Notes under the pieces: model-generated
The model's database searches: none
What the model was told of the DNA's origin: nothing
Seen by the model: the letters and a program-made list of their open reading frames with translations, nothing else
Assembly (NCBI RefSeq): GCF_037975245.1
Contig: NC_092583.1
Location: 10,697,264 to 10,761,263, forward strand
DNA: 64,000 nt
Origin: Apostichopus japonicus
Lineage: Eukaryota > Echinodermata > Holothuroidea > Aspidochirotida > Stichopodidae
Direction: 5' to 3'
Shown: positions 25,801 to 37,100 of the stretch, in pieces
How positions within the stretch are numbered: position 1 is the stretch's first letter
How the letters are laid out: every line of letters starts with the position of its first letter
Program-made: the position numbers and the translations under genes

Positions 25801-28800
25801 AAAATGTTCGTCCTATATGTCTATCTATCTATATTCAATAGTTTCCTCTATATATGATTTACCCCAATTGAGATACAATAGACAAGTTGTGTAAATGATG
25901 CCTTGATTATTCGCGAACGAGTTTCCAAATTTTAGACAGGAAAATCCAGACCAACTAGATGCCTAATGTAGTCGCGCAATTCACTCACGTATTGTTCCGA
26001 TTCAAAATATTGCTGCTGGCATGTTTTGCGTATATTCATTCAAGACTCTTGAACTCGCGTCGTGAAGTTGATTTTGGTGTACCCATTCCACGAAACGAAT
26101 TCCGATTTCAATAGAACGGCTCACGAATCTTGGATAACGTAAACACGAACCCAACGGAATGTAGCGTATGTATCATAAGTAAGGTTAACACGTGTACCAA
26201 TCATTGAAAGTAAAGTTAGGGCGTTTGGGAGGAAACCTCGTAACTAGACTTAACTAAGTGTCACAGTTCAATCAACAATAAAAATTAATCTGTTCAGCTT
26301 AAGCACTATGTTTCAGTGACGTCAATGAACTCATTCATGTTTTGACATTTTATGATGTAAGGACCTTATCATTCCTTTGATTCAGTGTATGTCTGCCAAC
26401 TTCCAAGCGATGGTCATTATTGATGCTGATTTCGAGAGCAATCTGATTGGCTGAAAAGTCCGTAATTGCAAACCTACTTAGGGAAAAAAAAATTCGCGGC
26501 CAGGTATCGAACCCCGAACCTCCCGATAGCTAAGGCTCATTGCTTCATATGCCACCGCCTTTATTCACTCGGCAACAATATGACTCCACAGGTTGGCAAA
26601 ACTACAATATTTCTCAAACGGTAAAAGATATTCCTCAGATGTTTACAGGGGCAGTTGTTAATCACAAACATTACTCTCTCTCTCACACAAGCTATAACGA
26701 TGATAGCCGGGTTCGATCGAAATTCACTCTACATATATCGTGCATGTAAGTGAACACGATGAGAATGGTTTAGTCTTGTACCATTCAACCCCCCCCCCCC
26801 CTGCTGCCGTACAATACCCCTCAATTAGCCTCGTGACCCCTACCAAACTTCCCGTAACGTCGAATTTTAGCATGTGTAGATCATTACACACGGTAACTGT
26901 TAACGTTGGCTCATGGACTCATTGTCAGATGGTTCATTTTGTTTACAGTGCCAAAGTTAAGGTGGGCCTAACGGGGCCTCGGGCCTCAAATTTTAGGAGC
27001 CCCTCCCCCCTAAATATTGTTTTCGAGATTAAAAATCGCCGTCTGATAAAGATGGCCAATGTTATATAAACAGTTATATTTTCGAGGTGATCAAATTTAA
27101 GAATTGTTTTGTATCTCTGTAAGGTTTATTGCTATATGTCGTTTAGTACAGTATTTTGTATTAATAAGTTATGCTGAAAGGGCCTCTCAATCACCTGCTT
27201 CCGAGAACCCGTTTGCTTAATACGGCCCTGATCTTCTAAAACGTAAATTGATGTCTCTTCGTCACTTAAAGAAAAATAAAACATGCGACGCTCATACATT
27301 AGTGAAGAAGATGCATGGTAAACAACTTTATACTGCTTTAAGGTTTTGGTCTCATAGTGACAGCGATATTCATGTTTTCATTTCCATATTTCATAACCAT
27401 TTCCCTCTTTTCGTTTGATATTTTTTCAGCGAATCTTCTTCATTGTCATATAATCCGCACGTTTTCAGAAGATTTTTGGAATGTTGATTTGGCGCCAAAC
27501 AGTCGTCTTAAACCGTGACGTGAGTTCAAAAGACTAATTGCCAAGACGGATAGAATATCAATGACGTAATGACAAAATGTGTATATGTGCTGGTCTGTTG
27601 AACTAGATAAACTAATCCATTTATATATGCATGTGTGTTATTAGAACAGTGAATTGAACTCTGTAGTACTCTTGAAGAAGTTCGATTCATAGTTTGCTGA
27701 CTCCTTCAATGACAACTTTAAACGATTGGCGACCATTCCATACAACATTGTTTAAACCAAACGATAACGACCTATCATTCAATTTACACCTGTTATTTAT
27801 AGCCTAACCTTCAAGTTGTCATGTCTTGCATGGAAGTGTCCACCCAAGGCCTCTTGACCTTGGGTCCCCTTGACCTTGGCGTCCTTAAATATTATGTCTG
27901 TCTTATGAGATAATCCAACACTGCATATTTGTTGGCAGAATAAGCTCCTCATTTCGGCAACGATTATACACGCGCCATCCAATTCCAAACAACCCCATCC
28001 ATCCAGCGAGGTGAAAGGTATATATTTCAATGTTGGGTCGTGGAGGGGGGGGGGGGGGCTCTACATCCCACGACTGTTTTGAATATGCCCAATTATGGGC
28101 ATGAACCTTCACGTAAGTGCCAGAGGCGAATGAAAGTTTTTTTTTGCTTTATTAAAGAATAGAGGAGTGGTCTAATTATTCATCTGCTGAATGTAACTCA
28201 TCCACCAACTCAACTATTTCACCCGATTTGCATTGGAGGGGGTTGGGGGCATGTTCCCCTCCTCGTCCTTTGCGCACACCACTGACCTCAGCTTTCTCAC
28301 CTCTCACCTCTCACTTACCCACATATTAACCGACACCATTTCGACACCATGTAGCTCATATTCTCAATCACATCTGTCTATTCAAATAGTTAGCGCATTT
28401 TGGAATTCCAGATCCTCCGAATAAAAACTTTGTTACCAATTTTAGGGTCAATGTTTAACCTTAATTAAGACGCGAGAGTTTTCGTAATTACTGTAAATTA
28501 CTGAATATGACGGTTTGAGATCAATATGAAGAATATTTGATTATGAACCTCGTCTGTCAAATATCTTCAGTTATAAATTTTAAGATATTTCGTTTGATAA
28601 TTGTAACTTTTGTGACTCTGCGAAGATCTATTCATAACAAATCTTGCATAGTATACAATGACCTGTATAATATGCATTAGTGTATACAAAAGTTTGTAAC
28701 AATTTCATTCTGCTCTGGTCATAAATCAGCCCGAAACCATTAAAAAACAACCTACACCGGAAGTGCAATATCTTCTATTCCGGAAAAGGGATTTCACTTT

Positions 28801-31800
28801 TTCCGACATATACCAATTACTGTATATGTTGCTAATAATAGAAAGTGAATGCTTTTAATAAAACAGGCATATGGACTTTCAGCTAACGGTGTGCTTTGCA
28901 TATAGCGTTATATTTCTGGGAAAAGGGTAATTCCATAAATGATATAAGATTCACTCTTTAAGGTTGAATCTCTTAAAGCATATAGTTCATCGTATATAAG
29001 CTGTATCTATTACATTACAGCTACAATGTGCTTGTGATGAAACATAACTCATATTCTGAGATAAAGGGAAGATTGTACGGTATATATTACATAAAAAAAA
29101 TGCAATCTCTGAGTGGTTCCGTAATGAGTTTTGTACTAGGGCCAGGGTAGAAAATTCGTCGGGGCAGAGGGCAAAACAGAAACAAAATCTAAACTATATA
29201 TACATATATATGTGTGTACTGTGTGTGTGTTTTTTTTTGTGTGAACAAAAGTGATGAAAATAGACTGGATTCCTTCCAATACCAGTGTTTGAAGAAGGCA
29301 CTACAAATATTCTGGCCCAATATCATTTCAATGGATGAGCTCAATAAATACACCCAAACTGCAAGAATAAGTCAAGAAGTCAAAAGAAGAAGATGGAATT
29401 GGATTGGTCATGTTTTAAGGAAACCAAATGATCACCATTGTACGATTGCCCTGACATGGCGGCCAGAAGGGAAGCGGAAAGTTGGCAGACCAAAAACAAC
29501 GTGGAGGACGACAGTGGAAAGAGAAAGAAAGCAAGGCGGGTGGAAGACTTGGAATGAGGCAAGGGAAAGTGCACGAGCCAGGGGCAAGTGGAAACAGAGC
29601 GTGATGGCCTTATGTGCCACAAGGCACGAAGAGGATAGTTGAAGTTGAGTTGAGTGTGTGTACTAGATTGTGCAATCATGTATACGGTGCACAAGCCTAG
29701 CAGACCCACCGCTGTAAAGCTTCGCATATCGGATAAGTGAAGATATTGGACCGATTTTTATTCGCGGGCTGGATTGAAATCCGTATCTCGAGCCGGATGT
29801 TGCCCATTGCATGGGTTATTTATGAACAACCCCTCGGTTTTAAGTCATACGTAGGTTGTTTCCTGGTACACAATGTTACGTTCATTCATGTAATGAAATG
29901 CATCACATGAAACGGACTTTACAGAGCAGCCATTATGTTTTTGCTTTTTTTTTAATTCAAGAAAAAGCCAACTCTATCCGATATGAGAATTCCTTAAGAA
30001 TTTTGTTCAATTTTGCGTGGCTGTATATTGTCAAGTTTTATTTCTAAAAATCTGTAAAAAAGGTGAAAAAAAGGGGAGGGGTCTAAGGGGAGGGGGGTGT
30101 TGCATTTCCAGGTGGCCTCAGATGCAATTTGGTGCAATATAGCACACTTCAACACCCACTCCATTTTGTAAATAATTTTGCATTTTCACCTGGCCTTAGA
30201 TGCAATTTGGTGCTCCAAATGAGATTTTTTTCTGCCAAAATGTTCTGTGCACCAAGGGCAGTTAGTTCCTTACTGATCATTATCCACAATCGCACAAACA
30301 AGTCATCACCATGTTGAGAATAAGATTGGAAAAAACCATGACAGATTATTTTAATTTTTGAGTGTTATATTAGACTCGATCACTCCCTGCATGATATACA
30401 GGATATAGAATTGAAAAAAGGGTTTTCTGACTTGCGAAGCGGGGGAGGGACGGAATGATACTTCCGCCCCCATATTTTTCACTGGGGGCTGGCGCCCCCA
30501 GCACCCCGGTTCCTACGCCATTGTTTCTATGATTTACTCACCTCATTGAGCTGCATATGAGAACAAAGTCTAATTAAATATATTTCCTTTCTATTTTGAG
30601 TTAAATGTATCGTATAGAGTGGTTACAAATTGCCGTAGCTCTTTAGTCTTTTATTTCTTCACGATCAGATATTAATTCGACATATCGCTTTAACATAATC
30701 TTAAAGGCAATAGAATTGGCGTTTCTAAATTAAATGACCTCGAATATGTCATGTACCGTAGCAATAAACCAATATGAAATCTACTCGCAACAAAATTTGT
30801 TCTGCAATCATAAAGAAAATTCAAATATATATATTTGGGGCTAGCAAATGGCTCAAATGAATTGCAATGTTCGATATAGAACCAGCGCGAATACAATAGA
30901 CTCATTATTAAAGCATGCAGGCTATTTATGATTTAATGTGGTTAGCCAAATATTAACAGTAAAGATCTGATGTGTCTGATTTATATAATTTTGGTTATTA
31001 AAGAAAGGAACGCTTTGTAAACAAGAAACACATTAGGGAATAATCACTGTAACTTGCTTTTTACTGGTATTTTGGTTCTTTGGCAACTGTTTATAAGAAT
31101 GGTTAGTTATTTATAGTTTCATATACAATAATATTAAGTCTTTTGAATGAGGGTTGTGATGTCTGAATCGGCATGTAATTTATAGTTTAACTGTCTGGAA
31201 AGCTCCTTTAAATACAATTTTTAAGTATTTAAAAAAAAAAAAATCCATTTTCGATGCTGTTCGATAATAACGTACTATAATGTTAAATTTTAAATATAAA
31301 TGGATGCAAAGTAGAATTTTTGGAAATTTTCTTATATTGACGGTGGCTTAATAGGGACATAGGAAGAAAAAAAATAAGTGTCCCCAAATTCAAAATTTTG
31401 ACTTTTTATCTAAATTTTTTTGACTTTTTATCTAAATATTTTGACTTTCTATATAATTTTTTTTGACTTTTTATCTAAAATATATACTGAAAAAAATCTG
31501 GGCCCAAAAAAGAAGAAGGTTAACGGCCAAGTAGATTGAATTTCAGTTTGGTTTAATGTAATATAAGAGTTGTTAAGTTAATACTAAGTAGTAACGGTGA
31601 AAATTGTCAGGCAAATGCAGAACGCTGCTTTAAACATCCAATTCCGATGATGACATCATCGACTCAGTTAGTGCCGAAAGGTGTTCAGAGCTTTCATTGA
31701 ATCCGAAAGTAGCTTACCGTAATAATAACAACCAGGTATGTTTTATTTAGATGGATAAAACTTGAAATATGAGTTTGAAGGCAATCGATCAAGATTATTA

Positions 31801-34186
31801 TTTATAAAAATAAAATGTCTAATCCTTTTCAATATCAAACTTTTCCAAGTACCACATTTCTTGCAAAAATAAACAAATTGTCGGTCTACAAAAAGCTACA
31901 AAATTCCAAACACAAGTATGTCCTTGCAATATTTATTATACATTTCTCGATCAATAGAAAAGAATAACATTCTTTTGAATACAAATTTTGCCGATAAAAC
32001 TTAAAAATGAATCGCATGTTCACTGTCATTTTGTACTGATACAGTATATGTTATCATGTGTTGTATGTGTTGTCATAGATCAATCAAAACACAGTTCGCA
32101 CCAGTAGCTTTTATGACATCTTATCATTCATGGTTTGGTTTACGTGTATGTTACAATTTAAAAGCTAAAACAAACCGAGGAGAAGAAGAAGAAAAAAAAA
32201 ACGTTTTCGATGGTAGTTGGAAGATATTTTAGACGACCTAAACGAGATCACCTTCCGCAAAAACTCGCGAAAGATATACCTGCATAATGCAACGTTTTGT
32301 TTCGTTATTTGAAAATGAATATCTTAGGTTTTGATTACTATATCTATTTGACGTCATTTTCTGATATCATATGACTATTATGACTGTAATGGTATATTTC
32401 GTATATGAAGGCAGGTTCTAGCTTTAACTGTACATATCATACCCCAACTACATGCTATACGCGTCTTGAAAACAAAATGGCCTCCAGTGTCTGCATTCCA
32501 TGCACGTGTATTCATATGCAGGACGTGTGAATTGTTGGATATGGTAGGGGAAGTGGGTGGAGTGGTAGGGGGAGATGGGGTTAGGGGTGGGGCTAAGAAG
32601 AGGTTAGTCCTTGTAACACTGTCAGAACGTTGCTAATACTTCGCATGCGAATCAATTGGTATTAACATATACGTAACATATAGTACGTAACATATAGTAC
32701 GTAACATATACGTTACGTAACATATTAACGTATCACAACAATAATTGGCATGCGTATCAATTGGTATTGAGGAGTGTTAGCTCAGTGGTTAATGCCGGTG
32801 CCTTTCAATCATAAGGTCCCCGGTTCGAGTCACTCCAAGATTAATGTATGTCATTCAGTTACAGAGTTGTTGACAATTGACAATTTATAATCATGGACGT
32901 TAAAATGAATGTAAGAGACTGACTTCGGTCAGTTTGCGGCTCTGATAAGCCAATGAGGCTTCTTCGCGAGTTCCTGCTTGCAGGAGGATCTAAAATACAT
33001 ACATATTTACATTAACACATTTCGTTGCACGAGACAATATGTCGATATGCCAGATAGCGCTATACGTTTTTGCCACACACATAGTCCCCTCATGCCCCTC
33101 CTCATTTTTCACATAGCATCACCCTCAAATGGGCTTCCTCCTTCCACCTCCTCTATCCACCACTGTGTAAACGGTATGGAGAATATTACTATATACTTTT
33201 ATAACAAAGTATTTTTTGGGTTTACCAAATACAATACTGACAGAATTAAATTAACGTATTTATTTGTCTTTGGTGCATGTAGGCATTCTTTCTTTTTCTA
33301 TTATATTTTTGTGTTGTTTCTCTTACTTTTTATACATGCAATCCCTTAATACGTCTGTATGCTATTTTCATATTTGACGTCAATCTCAGTACCACAATAT
33401 GCATGTACCATTCGCAAGGCCTTCAGAACGTTAACCCCTCTTAGAGCATACTCGACAAGTTCCTCACAAACTATCAAACCTGTAAAGGGTATAACATCTC
33501 TCGTAAGATTTTACCAAAATAAAGCGACGGAGTAATGAATATATCCATCCCCTCCAACAAAAATGAAGAAAGATAAAAAAAAGAAGAAGATGATGAAGAA
33601 ACATCGTCGCTCAGAACCGTCTTCACATTGGTATGAATGACAAGCAAAAGGATCTATTGAACATTTTGACAAAAAAAATCAACTTGCTGGTTATCATTTG
33701 AAATGGGATCTGAAAAGTCAATTTATTGAACTTATAGAACTGGTTTGGGTTTTAAGAATACAGCAGTAACGAATATTTTTATTTTCCAAAAGTGACTGAA
33801 AAAAACTTGAATTATGTCTAACAAATGCGATACCACAATATTACTCAACTTGTTGTGCATGTAAGCCTCCCTTCTGCAAACAGCGCGACATATATTACAC
33901 ACCCTAAACTATTTCGTGTTGGGAAATAAATTCTATAGTTGAACTAAAATGAGTCCAATATTTGAGACAATTATTTATACGAGTAACGGCTTAACAATTA
34001 CACATGTATAGATTAGGTGTAAAGAGATAAATCATTACCCTGCAGAGATGATTACTCAGTTGGGAATGTCCATCACAAGGAAGAGCCTGTTGAAGGATGA
34101 TAAAGAGAAATGGACTTACCCAGTGTTCCTCTGCATGTTCCGACAACCGCTACACACAGAACGGTGAGTACAGCTAGTAAAGACAT
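8837..34186 (-). CDS. Secreted Kunitz / VWC-like / antistasin-like protease inhibitor, five exons, complete
   Basis: Exons in transcript order: 34186-34120, 16816-16643, 12917-12845, 11054-11008 and 8952-8837. Intron phases are 1, 1, 2 and 1, and every split codon resolves cleanly (Asp, Ala, Cys, Thr), which supports the model. The product is 158 residues: a hydrophobic signal peptide (1 to about 18), a Kunitz domain (C25 to C79), a cysteine module with the VWC-like pattern C-x2-C-x-C-x6-C-x5-C, and a C-terminal antistasin-like module [13 protein letters not shown]...CETCNC, ending at TGA 8839-8837. Kunitz and antistasin domains are classic serine-protease inhibitor folds, so a secreted inhibitor is likely; the target is unknown. 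The Kunitz reactive loop is longer than in BPTI, so inhibition is not assured. The 17.3-kb first intron carries several mobile elements, and further exons inside it cannot be excluded. Confidence 0.78.
9043..9406. mobile_element. Probable decayed hAT-like MITE
   Basis: Begins CAGGGTTTCCCTAACTTTAC at 9043, like many hAT ends. Both sides carry the imperfect mirrored phrases AACCCCCTGTGGGTG and CCCCTGGGGGTTCGTGCAAA. The expected right terminus has decayed after AAAAAGTTTG and no target duplication is evident. It lies in the last intron of the inhibitor gene. Confidence 0.5.
10201..10220 (+). repeat. Poly-G tract
   Basis: A G11 run followed by a G-rich stretch. Similar runs of 9 to 14 G or C occur at about 2560, 5561, 5765, 8518, 13367, 20545, 28047, 35643, 42038, 60498 and 62613, on both strands. 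They are typical slippage-prone tracts of this genome. Confidence 0.8.
10556..10890. repeat. (TA)n microsatellite, about 335 bp
   Basis: Nearly pure TA dinucleotides with scattered TAAATA and TACATA interruptions. It sits in the intron between inhibitor exons 4 and 5. Confidence 0.95.
11008..11054 (-). CDS. Inhibitor gene exon 4: 47-nt micro-exon of VWC-like module
   Basis: Acceptor ATAACAG, donor GTAAGTATA. It encodes [15 protein letters not shown] with split codons at both ends (T first, A last). The [10 protein letters not shown] pattern resembles the C-x-C...G-x-x-x-C core of VWC subdomain 1. Confidence 0.75.
12845..12917 (-). CDS. Inhibitor gene exon 3: start of VWC-like cysteine module
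   Basis: 73 nt between TTAAACCAG and GTAAAA. It encodes [15 protein letters not shown], then KKPSLCGE, with a split Cys codon (TG|T) completed by the next exon. The donor is weaker than consensus, but the phase and cysteine spacing fit. Confidence 0.7.
14033..14740 (+). repeat. Degenerate tandem repeat, units about 35-45 bp
   Basis: About 700 bp of recurring phrases such as AAGAGATAATCCCTTAT, AAGAGATGATCCCTTG, AGGGATCATTTCATATTC and ATGGATCATCCCATATGC, each followed by a TCTAYTCT-like piece. The units are heavily diverged. It lies in the inhibitor gene intron between the Kunitz exon and exon 3. Confidence 0.7.
15175..15357 (+). mobile_element. tRNA-derived SINE, 5'-truncated (family B)
   Basis: Starts inside the B-box-like GTTCGAGTCACTCC, then matches the body of the full copy at 32771-33006 nearly throughout, including GACTTCGGTCAG and TTCCTGCTTGCAGGAGGATC. 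It ends in an AAAATACATACATACATAC tail. Confidence 0.8.
16643..16816 (-). CDS. Inhibitor gene exon 2: Kunitz domain
   Basis: 174 nt, acceptor TTTCCAG at 16817-16823, donor GTAAGA starting at 16642. It encodes 57 full codons holding all six Kunitz cysteines: RCEMP, GEKC, TDKC, the diagnostic [13 protein letters not shown], then KRCQRVCS. Phase 1 at both ends is usual for Kunitz exons. The span C1-C6 is 55 residues against 51 in BPTI. The extra residues lie mainly in the loop after the second Cys, where [13 protein letters not shown] replaces the shorter BPTI loop. Confidence 0.92.
17198..17229. repeat. Short perfect hairpin, family shared with 39323-39360
   Basis: CAGGGAGTTGTT at 17200-17211 and its exact reverse complement at 17216-17227 are separated by ATGG. 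The same sequence in the same layout recurs near 39325. This points to a repeated mobile or regulatory unit rather than chance. Confidence 0.65.
17230..21687. other. Intronic stretch without recognised genes
   Basis: Part of the 17.3-kb first intron of the inhibitor gene. It has G-rich runs near 17416, 19358 and 20545, and short CACGCCCAC repeats near 18570-18625. I found no supported exon on either strand. Confidence 0.45.
22678..22722 (+). repeat. 20-bp tandem duplication
   Basis: CCATTCTTTTTCCTTTTATC occurs twice head to tail, inside the foldback element. Confidence 0.8.
23669..23887 (-). pseudogene. Coding-like remnant inside the foldback element (possible transposon protein C-terminus)
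   Basis: A minus-strand open frame of about 72 codons contains [19 protein letters not shown], then an acidic Ser-rich end ([17 protein letters not shown]) before a stop. Its composition is far more protein-like than random frames nearby. Aromatic W/WF-containing segments before an acidic tail are common at the C-terminus of transposon-encoded proteins. There is no ATG at its head and a TGA lies just upstream, so it is either a broken gene or a terminal exon whose acceptor is CTCTGAG. Family not recognised. Confidence 0.4.
24419..25060. repeat. 300-bp tandem units in the right arm
   Basis: TTGACATTGGTTTCAAGTGG starts at 24421, 24721 and 25021. Each unit contains GGTACCTCGTTCGTTTGATC, GGGCGTCTGGCGGGCCC and AAAATTTGTCTGRCAT. 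Because 300 is a multiple of three, a minus-strand frame stays open for 266 codons. I regard that as a by-product of repetition, not a gene. Confidence 0.85.
25371..29229. other. Intronic stretch without recognised genes
   Basis: Contains a short direct repeat around AGTGTCCATTAGACAT (25459 and 25485), the tRNA-like sequence near 26.5 kb, and C/G runs near 26790 and 28047. No exon could be supported. Confidence 0.45.
26488..26578 (-). mobile_element. tRNA-derived SINE head or tRNA pseudogene, Leu/Ser-like
   Basis: Read on the minus strand it has GTTGCCGAGTGAATAAAGG (A-box-like), a long variable-arm-sized region, then GGGGTTCGATACC (B-box-like). A T9 run follows about 10 bp later and could stop Pol III. 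Acceptor and T stems do not pair properly, so it is not a functional tRNA. Confidence 0.5.
29230..29642 (+). pseudogene. 3' end of a 5'-truncated non-LTR retrotransposon (reverse transcriptase C-terminus)
   Basis: An open frame of about 135 codons begins [20 protein letters not shown] and contains the widespread [37 protein letters not shown] and [11 protein letters not shown] motifs. These are typical of the region after the polymerase domain in RTE/CR1-like LINE ORF2 proteins. The catalytic YADD region is absent, so the copy is 5'-truncated and dead. It lies antisense to the host inhibitor gene in its first intron. Confidence 0.82.
30100..30320 (+). repeat. Repeat relic with internal direct repeat
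   Basis: TTCCAGGTGGCCTCAGATGC followed by AATTTGGTGC (30106-30135) recurs diverged at 30185-30213. A G-rich block precedes it. It looks like an old interspersed repeat, but its ends are not clear. Confidence 0.45.
30321..32640. other. Intronic stretch without recognised genes
   Basis: AT-rich. A short array of GACTTTTTATCTAAATTTTT units (about 22 bp) occupies 31399-31484. Around 30430-30525 there is a GC-rich repeat-like patch ending GGTTCCTACGCCATTG. No exon was found. Confidence 0.45.
32643..32770 (+). repeat. Local duplication and TACGTAACATA tandem repeat before the SINE
   Basis: GCATGCGAATCAATTGGTATT (32643) is repeated with one change about 106 bp later (32749), immediately before the SINE. 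Between them are several ACATATAGTACGTA / CATATACGTTACGTA units. Confidence 0.65.
32771..33006 (+). mobile_element. tRNA-derived SINE, full-length copy (family B)
   Basis: The head reads GGAGTGTTAGCTCAGTGGTT with an A box, then GGTTCGAGTC (B box) at 32822-32831 and CACTCC, which pairs with the 5' GGAGTG. The T stem is not intact, so it is not a working tRNA. The body contains GACTTCGGTCAGTTTGCGGC and TTCCTGCTTGCAGGAGGATC, and it ends in an AAAATACATACATA tail. A truncated sibling lies at 15175-15357. Confidence 0.82.
34120..34186 (-). CDS. Inhibitor gene exon 1: signal peptide
   Basis: ATG at 34186-34184, then [18 protein letters not shown] and RGTL, ending one base into a codon at a GTAAGT donor (34119 downwards). 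The hydrophobic core and small residues before Cys/Arg are typical of a secretory signal. The split codon G|AC joins the Kunitz exon as Asp. The link to the Kunitz exon rests on phase and on the need for a signal peptide. Confidence 0.68.
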
Positions 34187-37100
34187 ACTTCTGAAAGTTT
34201 TCTGTTTACAACTATTTTTTATTCACGATCTTGTGTTTCCTAAAAGTGGTCTCACAACGTCTTTCCTCGTCAAAATATTGTTTTCCTCTAATAAGAATCT
34301 CAACTTTGTTTCACTTTTTAGTATCTTATATGCTGTGGACTCTGTTTCCCCCCTCTTATTGGCGTTTGATTCTTTTAATGACGAGTTTGAGTTGCGGACC
34401 AGGTCGGTAGTGACGCACATATGATAGATACTTGATGTAACTGCGGCTTGAATGAGGTGACTGTTCATTGATGTGCACCCATGCAGTCGAAGCCAACGCT
34501 CTAACAATCAATGGTGACGTGTATGCTGTTCTTGGAGGGTCGGTTCAGCTATACATAGATTGAGTTAATATAGTATCCAGTCGTAACGACAAACCTTGTA
34601 ACTTTATCGGAAATTGATTATGCCAAAAAAAAATCATAAACAACCTCAAAAATGGTCACGGCTGATATGTATTATTCGCGAATTTTGTAATTTACCCAAA
34701 TATATAATAACTTTCATAAACAATATTCGACCATCTGTTGATATCGAAGTGGGTAAATATAGAGAGCGTTTTTTATGGATAGCAAAGGGAAGCAAAGCTC
34801 AGATGTTATTTGGCAACCCTTCGCCCACCACCCCCATCCCCACCCCACCCCACCCCACCTTCTTCCCTCATCGTCCTGCTAAATTGATTTTCTACCTTCT
34901 CTTGACCCTCTCATTTACCCGGTCTTTGGTCTACTTTAAATAAAATAAAAAAATTCTTATCAAAAAAATCTTCTAATATGGATTGAGACATTTTGTAAGG
35001 TTAAAAGTCAACTATAGGATACAAACTTTAATATACCATATCTGATGTTGGAGTATGTGTCAATGGTGCTTTAGCTTAAAGCAGACGGCGTCGTAAGCAA
35101 CGTGATTATTGTGGGATTATAGAATTGAGAGTCTGCAACTATAAAGCTTATGATGAGACTGAATCACTTTATACGGTTAGTAAGGAAGAAACCGTATGGG
35201 AACTGTTCTAGGGTTATAACTGTCAAAATCTTACTGTTGGAAAAAAACCCAGCTGTACACTAGGTTTCACGTATGAAAACATAATCATATAGTATATAGC
35301 ACAACTTTCTTTGGAAATTAAACCCTGTTATTTTGGGGCAAATTTTATGCAAATTTCTTGTGGGATGAAATTGGAACAATTATCAGATTTATATCTAAGG
35401 CGAATTTATTCTTCATTCATACTATAATTTCTTTGTTTTTGGTTGGTGTGGAAACGTTTACGTTTTTAGGAGCAGCGTCACAGCATGAATAAGATGTCTC
35501 TCTATAGCACGTATCTTCACACATCCAATATCTTTTCTCTGGGTGAATGTCGTTTTGATGGCGTGATATGTATAGGAAAGCTTTTTGGCTGACTGAAACA
35601 CGCGCGCGCGCGCGCACGTAACCAGCTTCCGATGTGTGAGAGCCCCCCCCCCCCCCAAGAAAAAAACAATTGTTTGTCCCCTTTTTAAGAGTGAGAGAAT
35701 TAAGTTTCATTAATGCTTTCATTTGTATAATGTTGCGTTACATTATGTAGGCGCTTCGCTCTGTTATTAAGTTTAATTTAGTGAATCCTTGGTGTGTGTG
35801 TGCGTGTGTGTGTGTGTGGGGGGTGGGGGGTTAACTGCATTGGGGACGAGTTTAAGAGCAGAGGTCACTTTAAAAAAAACTTTTGATGAGGGGGGCTATC
35901 ATTTCCAACTTTTTCACTATACATTTTCCAGTGTATACTCCTTTCCGTGCATGGAAAATTTTTCTGCTGTAACAGGCCATTTTGCCTGGAATTATGTGGG
36001 GGAGGGGAGGGCACTTATTCATCTTCCCCACCCCTCTGGCTACGTCACTGATGTGAAATTAGTCCAAGTTAGGATTAAAAAACAAAAAACAAAACAAAAA
36101 CAAACGTACCATGGCGTGGTAAGCAAAAAAAGCGATAAGGACCTATATAACTTTCTAAAGAACTGAGTATGTGCTTGATTTCGTTGATGACGACTGTCAT
36201 ATTAGGAGGGTGGTGGTGGTGGAGGGGGGGGGGGTAGGACTGGGGTCCTCTCTTATATTCTTGTCAGACGTAAATGATGCATTCTGTGTTCACATCACAT
36301 TACACCTAGATCCACGATGGATTACGACATAATTATATATGGACTGTTACAGGATAATCTAATTAAATTATTGACCATTTTTTGTATAATCTACGTGGGT
36401 GAACATTTTTACGAATATGCGTAGGGCCTACGCAGAAATTACTCGGGACTCTGGTTACCTTACATCCGGGTTGCCTCGGACGCTGTCCTCTTATGTTTTA
36501 TCTTATGTGATCGTCCGAGTAGATTTACAAACTTGATTGGAAATTTTGTTGGGGATCATGTCCAAGCTGCTCGAATTTGAGCACAGAAAAAGAAATTGCC
36601 AATAGTAGCATTTTCTTCAACAGTTTAGATCTTACAATGTATATATAGGCTATGTCATATTGTGCTCTAACTTGAAATCTGGTAACATTTGCATGTTTAG
36701 GTACCCTTCAAAATCGTTTTCCTACAAGAGAGAGAGAATGAGAGAGAGGTGGAGAGAGGGCGAGATTGGTGTACACAGGATTTCACAGGTGGATAAGGAG
36801 GTATAGGGGATTGGGGCGGGTGAAACTTATACTCTCCCCGAATGAATGAGGTAACGTCATGACCCGTATGGACGTATGTAGTAGGATTTTATGAACATTG
36901 AGGATGTGATCATGCAGGGTTCAGTGAAGCCGCCTCTCTTGCAAGGGTGTCTTATGGTCTTTTTTCTTAACGTCAAATGTGTCTAAACTATGTCTAAACG
37001 AACGGTTGTGCTATAGTAAATGCGATTAAATGTTTGTATGAGCTTGAAATGGGAATATTATTCATTTCCGGTTGTTTGTAGCCAATCACTCGGTTGAACC

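Noticed and set aside
32771-32837. tRNA gene on the plus strand
   Set aside because: Acceptor ends pair over six bases but the T stem is missing its 3' half, and the sequence continues into a SINE body shared with 15.2 kb.
35789-36166. 125-aa frame starting in a GT repeat
   Set aside because: Begins in (GT)n/G-run sequence and shows no protein-like features.
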